7,235 bases of DNA, taken from contig JAITEX010000159.1 of NCBI GenBank assembly GCA_031281765.1, forward strand, positions 1-7,235, in the 5' to 3' direction. The stretch is from Eubacteriales Family XIII. Incertae Sedis bacterium (GTDB lineage Bacteria; Bacillota; Clostridia; Peptostreptococcales; Anaerovoracaceae). The position numbers and the translations under genes were made by a program. A model generated the notes under the pieces. That model worked only from the letters and a program-made list of their open reading frames with translations. It was not told the origin of the DNA and searched no databases. Below, piece after piece: positions 1 through 5,377 of the stretch. Within the stretch, counting starts at the first letter, position 1; each line of letters opens with the position of its first letter.

Positions 1-28
1 GGGCCCCCTCATGATATAGTTTGTTCAT
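1..28 (-). CDS. 5' end of an unidentified gene, running off the window
   Basis: Only the first nine codons are visible, reading MNKLYHEGA. The ATG at 28-26 is preceded by a strong Shine-Dalgarno sequence AAGGAGG (34-40) five bases upstream, which is why I accept it as a real start. The nearest upstream control element on the same strand is the cobalamin riboswitch at 499-673, so the gene may belong to B12 metabolism or transport. However, about 470 bases of repeats and a doubtful small ORF lie between them, and nine residues are too few to assign a family. A symmetric TGCGCA-TAA-TGCGCA motif sits just before the ribosome binding site. Confidence 0.6.
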
Positions 29-33
29 TTTGT

Positions 34-40
34 CCTCCTT
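34..40 (-). promoter_or_regulatory. Strong ribosome binding site for the partial left-end gene
   Basis: The minus strand reads AAGGAGG, then ACAAA, then ATG. This near-perfect anti-16S match with five-base spacing fixes the start at 28. Confidence 0.7.
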
Positions 41-42
41 CC

Positions 43-57
43 TGCGCATTATGCGCA
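43..57. repeat. TGCGCA palindrome pair before the left-end gene
   Basis: Two copies of the self-complementary hexamer TGCGCA (43-48 and 52-57) are separated by TTA, directly upstream of the ribosome binding site at 34-40. It could form a small hairpin or serve as an operator, but I recognise no known regulator site. It may be only a chance palindrome. Confidence 0.35.
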
Positions 58-114
58 TTTAACAACTAATTATGTAGCGTGCTTGCGCCGTTCGGTCGTT
101 ACACCCCGGTAAAG

Positions 115-223
115 CGTCATAGCGAGCGGAGCGAAGCGTGAGCGGAGCGTGAGCGGAGCGAAGCAATCCAGAAGCATAGGTATTTCAATGGATTGCTTCG
201 TCACTTCGTTCCTCGCAATGACG
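115..223. repeat. Dispersed inverted-repeat (MITE-like) element
   Basis: The right arm (190-223) read on the minus strand begins CGTCATTGCGAGG and ends CGAAGCAATCC. The left arm (115-169) on the plus strand has the same termini: CGTCATAGCGAG at the outside and CGAAGCAATCC at the inside. The two arms flank a short AT-rich loop (170-189). This CGTCATTGCGAGG...GAAGCAATCC palindrome is a familiar dispersed non-coding repeat in many bacterial genomes, and spurious translations of it read like VIARNEVTKQSIE. The left arm is longer than the right because it contains an internal tandem of GAGCGGAGCG units (about 123-162). No transposase is visible. It lies in the leader between the riboswitch at 499-673 and the gene starting at 28. 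Confidence 0.75.
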
Positions 224-232
224 GGAATGTAT

Positions 233-325
233 GCAATGACGATACGTTTCCAGGACACGCAATGACGGAAATGTGGGAAATGACGGGGATACGCAAAAAT
301 ACGGGCAGCAAGCGCCGCGATGACG
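233..325. repeat. Cluster of CAATGACG half-sites beside the inverted repeat
   Basis: Short copies of the outer terminus of the adjacent palindrome recur at 233-241 (GCAATGACG), 259-267 (GCAATGACG), 277-285 (GAAATGACG) and 317-325 (GCGATGACG). They continue from the terminus at 215-223. The starts are 18, 26, 18 and 40 bases apart, and all lie in the same orientation. They look like a degenerate tandem array of element ends, left by repeated insertion or slippage. Confidence 0.5.
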
Positions 326-390
326 CTCTCTGTCCGCATATTATCAGTTTTATCATGGATGTATTGTGAGCAACGCTCGGGAACGCTCTG

Positions 391-400
391 CCCCCCCCCC
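391..400. repeat. Homopolymer tract C10/G10
   Basis: Ten consecutive C on the plus strand (G on the minus strand) lie inside the small ORF downstream of the riboswitch. A tract of this length is prone to slippage during replication and also to sequencing or assembly error. Its exact length decides which frame is open downstream. Confidence 0.9.
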
Positions 401-498
401 AGGATTTGGAAATCTGTGGGCGTTGTTCTCTATCTGTTGTTTGTGTCTCTATCAAATAAAAAAGTTTCATTCTTCTTTCCCAAGAACTGTACTGGTGG

Positions 499-673
499 TT
501 TGTCTGCGGCAGGTCTCCTGGCTTACGCTTCATCCTCCGGGGCGCCTTCCCATGCGGTTCCTTTCAGACGATCGCACAGTGGCATAGTGCCCCTTTGTCA
601 GCGTTACAGTTGTGGAAGCAGCTCCGGATTCGCACCGGATTCCCTTTTGGTCGCTCTCGCAACCGCAGACAAA
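499..673 (-). ncRNA. Cobalamin riboswitch 1
   Basis: Read on the minus strand, this RNA senses adenosylcobalamin or related corrinoids. The outer P1 helix is a perfect 11-bp pairing of CCGCAGACAAA (663-673) with TTTGTCTGCGG (plus-strand copy at 499-509). In 5' to 3' order the core shows GGGAATCC (637-644), the CCACAACTGT block (606-615), the GGAGGATGAAGCG segment (about 527-539) and the B12 box GCCAGGAGACC (512-522). About 175 nt is a normal length. A sigma70-type promoter lies immediately upstream (700-728). No run of T follows the aptamer, so control is more likely at translation than by termination. The target is uncertain: the small ORF at 470 or the gene starting at 28. Confidence 0.93.
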
Positions 674-699
674 GTCGTTATTAATTTTTAACTACCCTT

Positions 700-728
700 A
701 CTATAAACCCCCGCAAAAATATTTGCAA
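700..728 (-). promoter_or_regulatory. Sigma70-type promoter of riboswitch 1
   Basis: On the minus strand a -35 box TTGCAA (723-728) and a -10 box TATAGT (700-705) are separated by exactly 17 bases. Transcription would start near 692, about 20 nt before the riboswitch P1 helix. The surrounding stretch 674-833 is AT-rich compared with the neighbouring genes and holds no credible ORF. It also shows no clear terminator for the operon ending at 834: a weak ATTGC...GCAAT stem is present without a T-run. Confidence 0.65.
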
Positions 729-833
729 GCGTTTTTCGAAAATTCTTTTTATTACCGCAGTGGCCATAGTATTGCTTTGTCATTTGCAATCCCGAAACCC
801 ATTTGTACCAGTTCGTATTAGTTTCTCATAGGC

Positions 834-3584
834 TCAGCTGTCCGGCGCCGCTTCCACGAGCCCGTACTTCACTTTGATACGGTCGAGCTTTTCGAGCATG
901 GGGCGTGAGATGACGGCGAGGAAGAATACGGTGGCGAGCGCGTGGATGAGGTCGAACGGGATGCCCTGCAGGTAGGCGGCAAGGAACATCGGCCATGTCG
1001 GGTCCGGCTGCGCCATCAGCACGATGGACGGGTTCACCAGCCCGCCGTAAATAATAAATGTCGCAAGCCCGCCGAAGATGCAGAGGGCGGAGCGGCTCCG
1101 CAGCAGAACGCCTTTCTTGAACAGTACGCCCGCCAGAAACCCGATAATGCCGAAGGCGAACATCTGCCACGGCGTCCACGGCCCCTGACCGAACATCATA
1201 TTGCTGACAAAGGACGACAGCGCGCCGACGAGGAAACCCGCCTCGCCGCCAAAGGCCACGCCCGCAATAATGACTACCGCGGCGACGGGCTTGAACTGCG
1301 GCAGCATGAAGAAGGCGGCGCGTCCCGCCACGGCAATCGCTATCATCACCGACAAAATCACGAGTTCCCGGGCGCGCGGCTTCCTCCCCTCGAAAATCAA
1401 GGCGAAGGGCAGCATGGCTTCGAGGATAATCAGCAGCGCGATAAAATAGTATTTCCGGCTGCCGAAATAGAACACGCCGATATATATCGTCACGGGAATG
1501 GCTATGAGTATCAGCGCGGCGGCGGCCACGGTGCGCTTCGGCAGTCTGCGCGAGCCCTTCGCCGACTGGACTTCAAAATTTCCGGCCCCGCCGCGCTGGT
1601 AAACCCATGCGGCGACAAAGGCCATCGCTTCGGCCGCGAAGGCAGCCATAATGCCGACATAGCGCCACGCATTCCGCGCGGCGGCGTCCACGGCTTCCGC
1701 GCCGCCGGATATAAAGGACTTAAACCCTTCGAAATGCAGGCCGGTAAAGACGGCGGTAACGATAAAGCCGATAAGCGCAAGCCCCATCACCGCTTTTCTG
1801 GCAGGCGATAATTTCCGCGCGCTTTCAGCGCCGGGGGACGCAACACAGGGGGACGGTTCTTCTGTGCGATTTTGTATACAATTTAACACGGAGGAACCGT
1901 CCCCTTGTGTTGGGGGCGTTCCGCCGAGCGCGATGATAAGGTCCCCGACCGTCACGGCTTCCGGCAGCATATGCCGCGCCATGCGGTTTGCCGCCGAGGT
2001 ATAGAAACTGTTGCCGCTGAAAAACCTTCGCGGGCTTCCCTGCGACACGATTTCGCCCGCGAAAAACAGGGCGCAGGTATCGGCGTATTCGGCGCAAAAT
2101 TCAATATCATGGCTGACGATGACTATCGTCACGCCGTCACGGGCCAAGCGTCGCAGGATTTCCGCGAAAACCTGTTTGAACTCCGCGTCAAGCCCTTTCG
2201 TCGGTTCGTCCAAAAGCAGTATGCGGGGTTCTAGAAGCAGGACTTTGGCCAAGGCCGCGCGCTGCTGTTCCCCGCCGGAAAGGTCGTAGGGATGGACATC
2301 GAGAAATTCCGTCAACCGGCAGAGCCGCGCGATTTTTTCTATGCGTTCCCGTTTTTCCCCTTTTGAAATATGAATTTCCGAAAGCGCTTCGAAGAGGTCC
2401 TCCCGCACCGTTTTGTGGACAAAGAGCGCCTGCGGGTTTTGCGGCAATACGCCGAGACACCGGTCGAAGCGTTTCGCTACGGGTATTTTGCCGATGTCCT
2501 GCCCGTTCAGTTTCACCATGCCCCTATAGGGCTTGTTCAGTCCGGAGATAAGGGAGAGCGACGTTGTTTTGCCCGTGCCGTTGCCGCCGAGGATTGCCGC
2601 TATTTCCCCCGGATAGGCTTTGAAGGATAATCCCGAAAGCACATCGGGCAGATCCTTGCCGTATTTGAACCAGACTTCTTCAAGCTCGACGGCCGGGGTT
2701 TCCCGTAATGCGGGCGGCTTTTCCTCCGGCAGCGGATGCTTTATCTCCAGCCGGGAAATCCATTCCCGGCCGTCCCGGACAGTGACCGGGCACGGCGGCT
2801 CACTCCCGGTTCCTGCCCAGACGCGCATCGGCGTCGGCATCGCGAGAAACATATCGTGCCCCGCGGACCGCAGCCTGTCGCCGACCTCCGCGGGCGCACC
2901 GTCGAACAGAATACGCCCCTTGTCCATAACGACCGCGCGGGAACACAGGGGGAAGGCTTCTTCCAGACGATGTTCGGTGAGCAGGACGGTTATCCCCAGT
3001 TCCCGGTTTATCTTGCCGACGACCTGAAGGAGTTCGGACGCCGCGATAGGGTCAAGCTGGCTCGTCGGTTCGTCGAGGATAAGGACGGACGGGTCCATCG
3101 CCATGACGGAAGCGAGCGTAAGAAGCTGTTTCTGCCCCCCCGAAAGTTCCGTCACGCTCTTGTAAAACCAATCCTGGATACCGAAGAATGAGGCCATTTC
3201 CGCAACGCGCAGCCGGATCGCGGGCGTATCGAACCCAAGCGACTCGAGGCCGAAGGCAAGCTCATGCCAGACCTTGTCCGTCACTATCTGGTTTTCGGGA
3301 TTCTGTTGAACGAATACTATCTTTGAGGCGGCGTCCCGGTCGGAAAGTTCCTGAAGCGGCGTATCGCCGAAGAATATCTCCCCGGATACCCTGCCGTGCG
3401 GCGCGAGCGCCGGTTTGCAATGCTTAAGAAGCGTCGTCTTACCACAGCCGGAGGGGCCGCAGAGGACGATAAATTCGCCGGGGCGCGCCGTCAGATTGAC
3501 GCCGGACAGCGCCGGAGTTTCCCGTGTCGGGTACGTAAAAGAAACATCACCTATGATTAAACTTTGCCGTTGGGTTTCCCCCAT
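834..3584 (-). CDS. Fused ECF transporter: two ATPases + membrane module + S component (B12 uptake)
   Basis: This 916-residue protein would power and bind substrate for an energy-coupling-factor importer in the cytoplasmic membrane. The first ATPase (about 8-240) has Walker A GPSGCGKT (43-50), signature LSGGQKQ (147-153), Walker B LILDEPT (168-174) and H-loop His205. The second (about 298-525) has GGNGTGKT (333-340), LSGGEQQR (435-442), ILLLDEPT (455-462) and SH (491-492). Both look catalytically intact. A polar linker (about 555-595) leads to an extra region of about four membrane helices (596-735), then an S-component-like domain (about 737-905) containing FVSNMMFGQGPWTPWQ (792-807). Cobalamin is inferred as substrate from the operon's riboswitch. 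I start at ATG 3584, sixteen bases after the upstream stop, with AAGGGAG before it. An in-frame ATG at 3635 would overlap the previous gene. A palindromic repeat (1841-1912) encodes residues 558-582. Confidence 0.93.
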   Translation of the reverse strand: MGETQRQSLIIGDVSFTYPTRETPALSGVNLTARPGEFIVLCGPSGCGKTTLLKHCKPALAPHGRVSGEIFFGDTPLQELSDRDAASKIVFVQQNPENQIVTDKVWHELAFGLESLGFDTPAIRLRVAEMASFFGIQDWFYKSVTELSGGQKQLLTLASVMAMDPSVLILDEPTSQLDPIAASELLQVVGKINRELGITVLLTEHRLEEAFPLCSRAVVMDKGRILFDGAPAEVGDRLRSAGHDMFLAMPTPMRVWAGTGSEPPCPVTVRDGREWISRLEIKHPLPEEKPPALRETPAVELEEVWFKYGKDLPDVLSGLSFKAYPGEIAAILGGNGTGKTTSLSLISGLNKPYRGMVKLNGQDIGKIPVAKRFDRCLGVLPQNPQALFVHKTVREDLFEALSEIHISKGEKRERIEKIARLCRLTEFLDVHPYDLSGGEQQRAALAKVLLLEPRILLLDEPTKGLDAEFKQVFAEILRRLARDGVTIVIVSHDIEFCAEYADTCALFFAGEIVSQGSPRRFFSGNSFYTSAANRMARHMLPEAVTVGDLIIALGGTPPTQGDGSSVLNCIQNRTEEPSPCVASPGAESARKLSPARKAVMGLALIGFIVTAVFTGLHFEGFKSFISGGAEAVDAAARNAWRYVGIMAAFAAEAMAFVAAWVYQRGGAGNFEVQSAKGSRRLPKRTVAAAALILIAIPVTIYIGVFYFGSRKYYFIALLIILEAMLPFALIFEGRKPRARELVILSVMIAIAVAGRAAFFMLPQFKPVAAVVIIAGVAFGGEAGFLVGALSSFVSNMMFGQGPWTPWQMFAFGIIGFLAGVLFKKGVLLRSRSALCIFGGLATFIIYGGLVNPSIVLMAQPDPTWPMFLAAYLQGIPFDLIHALATVFFLAVISRPMLEKLDRIKVKYGLVEAAPDS
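1841..1912. repeat. Palindromic REP-like element inside the ECF fusion gene
   Basis: The left arm (1841-1866) and the right arm (1887-1912) are 26 bases each and pair with three mismatches around a 20-base loop that itself contains the palindrome TTGTATACAA. The arm core GGGGACGGTTC with CACAAG/CACAGG ends resembles a palindromic repeat dispersed in many Clostridia genomes. The element is 72 bases, a multiple of three, and free of stops in the host frame, so it adds about 24 codons (residues 558-582) to the linker between the second ATPase and the membrane part without breaking the gene. Confidence 0.8.
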
Positions 3585-3586
3585 AT

Positions 3587-3593
3587 CTCCCTT
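3587..3593 (-). promoter_or_regulatory. Ribosome binding site choosing the start at 3584
   Basis: The minus strand reads GGGAAGGGAGATATG. The purine-rich AAGGGAG lies between the stop of the DUF4430 gene (3601) and ATG 3584. Spacing is short unless the GGGAAGG register is used. It supports the downstream start over the in-frame ATG at 3635. Confidence 0.55.
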
Positions 3594-3600
3594 CCCGTCA

Positions 3601-4455
3601 TTATGTTCCCGTAGAGTAGCCGCCGCCGATGTCATATCCGAGGTCGCAGGTATACACCCATTCTACCGTATCGCCCTGCTTTAGTACATAGCGCGAGCAG
3701 CCGTAGTTCGGGAACCAGCCGTTGACCTTGTACATCCATCCGGAGCGCGAGCCGCAGTCAAATTCATAGAGATTATTGATGCCCTCAATGTACGCGCTGT
3801 TATAGAGGGGATTGCCGGAGAACTCCATATGTATCTTCTTGCTCTGCGTCACGCGCTTCAGCACGTCAAAGACGTTCTCACCCTCACTAAAGGTGACTGT
3901 GGTCTTTGATAAGATGACGCCGTCCGGCGGCACTAAGGAGACTTTGCTCTCCTTAAGGTTTTTCATATTCTGAAGGATGGTATCGCAGCGTATGGAGAAG
4001 GTGCAGGTCAGTTTCACCGTGGTGTCCACTACGGTATCCTGCGGTTCCTGCGGCTTCGGTTTGCCCGCCGGCGTCGGGTCCGTCTGGTATTTGTCCTTTT
4101 TCGGTTCCGGCGTGTCAGAGGACGCCGGGGTTTCGGCGTCCGACGCCGCCTTATCCGCGGGCTTGCCCTGCTCCGCGGGTTCCGGCTCTGTGGGCGCCGC
4201 CGGGGTCTGCGTGTCCGGCGCCGGCGCGTCCGTTTCCGACAAAGCCGTCGCTCCCGGAACCGCAAATGCTAAGGCTTCGGGCGGCAGCGGCGCCGGGTCT
4301 TCCGCCTGTGCGGCGGCGCTTCCTGCCGTATCGTCCGGCATAGGCTTCGCCGTCGCTCCCGGCGCAAACGCGTACGCGCAGACCAAAACAGCTACGATAA
4401 AGACGCCGACCAGCGCAATCGTTGTTTTTTTCGCCGCGGGTGTTTTCCTTACCAT
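3601..4455 (-). CDS. Membrane-anchored DUF4430 (transcobalamin C-terminal-like) protein
   Basis: This 284-residue protein is probably anchored outside the membrane and contacts corrinoid together with the toroid protein two genes upstream. A positively charged N-terminus precedes one hydrophobic helix (about 12-31), which could be a signal anchor. An extracytoplasmic linker rich in Pro, Ala, Glu and Thr follows (about 35-140), then a DUF4430 domain (about 145-284) with the hallmark GWMYKVNGWFPNYGCSRY (239-256) and GDTVEWVYTCDLG (261-273). DUF4430 is related to the C-terminal beta domain of animal transcobalamin and intrinsic factor; the B12 role here is inference from this and from the riboswitch. 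Cys151, 157, 234, 253 and 270 could form disulfides. The start ATG 4455 has AAGGGA (4462-4467) six bases upstream and lies 22 bases after ecfT. The VLVC stretch is not a convincing lipobox. Confidence 0.9.
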   Translation of the reverse strand: MVRKTPAAKKTTIALVGVFIVAVLVCAYAFAPGATAKPMPDDTAGSAAAQAEDPAPLPPEALAFAVPGATALSETDAPAPDTQTPAAPTEPEPAEQGKPADKAASDAETPASSDTPEPKKDKYQTDPTPAGKPKPQEPQDTVVDTTVKLTCTFSIRCDTILQNMKNLKESKVSLVPPDGVILSKTTVTFSEGENVFDVLKRVTQSKKIHMEFSGNPLYNSAYIEGINNLYEFDCGSRSGWMYKVNGWFPNYGCSRYVLKQGDTVEWVYTCDLGYDIGGGYSTGT

Positions 4456-4477
4456 GACGCTTCCCTTCTCGTGTATC

Positions 4478-5377
4478 TCAACGCTCCTCGCCCTCCGTTA
4501 TCGCCCGCCATGTCATATCCGCCTGCCGGTTTATCGCGAGCGGCAGGGCGCACAAGACGGCGTACACAGCGAACAGGCTGACGGAGTACGGCGTCCACGC
4601 GCCTGTTATTATCGGATAATAGATGAATTTCAGCCCTCCGATCGCCGCCCCCGTAATAATATACGCGGCGCAGAAAAGCAGGAAGATGAGCGCCGAGCGG
4701 TCGCGCCTGTCAAAGCGGAAAATCGAGAATGCCGTGCGCCCCGGCAGGCCGTACCCGCGGCTTTTCATACTGTCGGCGGTTTCGATGGCGTTTTCCAAAG
4801 CCCATGTCACCATAATGGAAAGTATCTTTATCCCGTGCCTCGCCCGCCGGAGCAGGCTGCCGCTCGACACGTCGCGCCCGACGCACCGCTGCGCGTCCGC
4901 AATCACCGTTATCTGCGCCCTGAACCGCGGCACGAGCCTCAGCGCCATGGAGAGCACAAGCGACAACGCGGGTATTATGCGACCAAAGAGATAGACGAAC
5001 TTATCGGACGTCATGACCGCATTGTAGCAGGAGAACCAGGCGATTACCGTAATAATCATCAGCGCCGCCACAAAGCCGTATACGAGTGATTCCAAAGTCA
5101 GCGGGTTCCCGCTCGGCAGATAGGTGAGTATCGTGACGCCCCTATGGTTGAACGCGGGATTTATGAGCGCCGCGAAAATCAGCATCGGCAGCATGAAGAC
5201 CAGCGCGAATCGCAGCGCGCGCCTGCCGTTCAGTTCCACGGAATAGGCGAACGCGCACAGAAATGAAACGCCAAGGCAGACCGGATGCAGAAACAGCATG
5301 GAATATGCTATCACCTGTACAAAATACAGCATATTGATAAGGGGATGATACCCGCTGAAAGCATCCCTGTTTTTCAT
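4478..5377 (-). CDS. ecfT: ECF transporter transmembrane coupling subunit EcfT
   Basis: This 299-residue integral membrane protein would couple the two ATPase domains of the fusion protein to its S component. Hydrophobic segments lie at about 13-48 (two helices), 56-75, 95-115, 127-147, 228-248 and 266-283. Between the membrane parts is the long cytoplasmic coupling region typical of EcfT/CbiQ, with DAQRCVGRD (161-169) and SMKSRGYGLPGRT (203-215). The second motif is canonical (Ser-Arg-Gly); the first has Cys-Val-Gly where Ala-Arg-Gly is usual. I start at ATG 5377, whose ATGA overlaps the stop of the upstream gene, indicating translational coupling. AAGGAG lies 14 bases upstream and a GGGG lies closer. 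An in-frame GTG at 5422 is possible but would place about 15 residues inside the previous gene. Confidence 0.92.
   Translation of the reverse strand: MKNRDAFSGYHPLINMLYFVQVIAYSMLFLHPVCLGVSFLCAFAYSVELNGRRALRFALVFMLPMLIFAALINPAFNHRGVTILTYLPSGNPLTLESLVYGFVAALMIITVIAWFSCYNAVMTSDKFVYLFGRIIPALSLVLSMALRLVPRFRAQITVIADAQRCVGRDVSSGSLLRRARHGIKILSIMVTWALENAIETADSMKSRGYGLPGRTAFSIFRFDRRDRSALIFLLFCAAYIITGAAIGGLKFIYYPIITGAWTPYSVSLFAVYAVLCALPLAINRQADMTWRAITEGEER

Larger units (their letters stand above)
201..470 (-). pseudogene. Small ORF just after the riboswitch, probably a decayed gene remnant
   Basis: An ATG at 470-468 opens an 89-codon frame (MKLFYLIETQTTDREQ...) 42 bases after the B12 box of the riboswitch. 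In the other riboswitch-operon pair of this window the start lies 36 bases after the box, so this is where a regulated gene should begin. The ribosome binding site is weak (GGGAAAGAAGA). A run of ten G (minus strand; C at 391-400) interrupts the frame. With one more G the reading would switch to a frame continuing QSVPERCSQYIHDKTDN... and stopping at 70. Both frames run into the dispersed repeat, so most of the 3' part is repeat-derived. I recognise no family. It could be a truncated gene, a short leader peptide, or a chance ORF. Confidence 0.3.

Noticed and set aside
115..325. CRISPR array suggested by the regularly recurring CAATGACG motif
   Set aside because: Units are only about nine bases, spacing is irregular and there are no full-length identical repeats with unique spacers; the motifs match the ends of the neighbouring palindromic element.
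320..691. Plus-strand 123-codon frame covering the first riboswitch
   Set aside because: It is antisense to a conserved structured RNA with a perfect P1 helix and shows no protein family features.
942..1811. A 289-codon open frame on the plus strand opposite the ECF fusion gene
   Set aside because: It is antisense to a gene with intact ATPase motifs and membrane helices, its composition is Arg/His/Gly-rich as expected for a GC-rich shadow frame, and I see no ribosome binding site or family resemblance.
3585..3635. Upstream ATG at 3635 for the ECF fusion protein
   Set aside because: It overlaps the end of the DUF4430 gene by 35 bases, and the added residues precede the usual ATPase start; ATG 3584 has its own purine-rich site.
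4029..4265. An Arg-rich 78-codon frame on the minus strand resembling a basic protein
   Set aside because: It is an alternative frame of the repetitive Pro/Glu/Thr linker of the DUF4430 gene; the Arg-rich composition follows from that codon pattern.
4375..4395. Possible lipoprotein signal (VLVC) in the DUF4430 protein
   Set aside because: The residue before the cysteine is Val rather than Gly, Ala or Ser, so it does not fit a lipobox; a plain membrane anchor explains the segment better.
3977..5089. A 370-codon open frame on the plus strand opposite the DUF4430 and ecfT genes
   Set aside because: It spans two well-supported genes and the gap between them; its low-complexity Gly/Ser/Ala/Val start mirrors the Pro/Ala linker of the DUF4430 protein.
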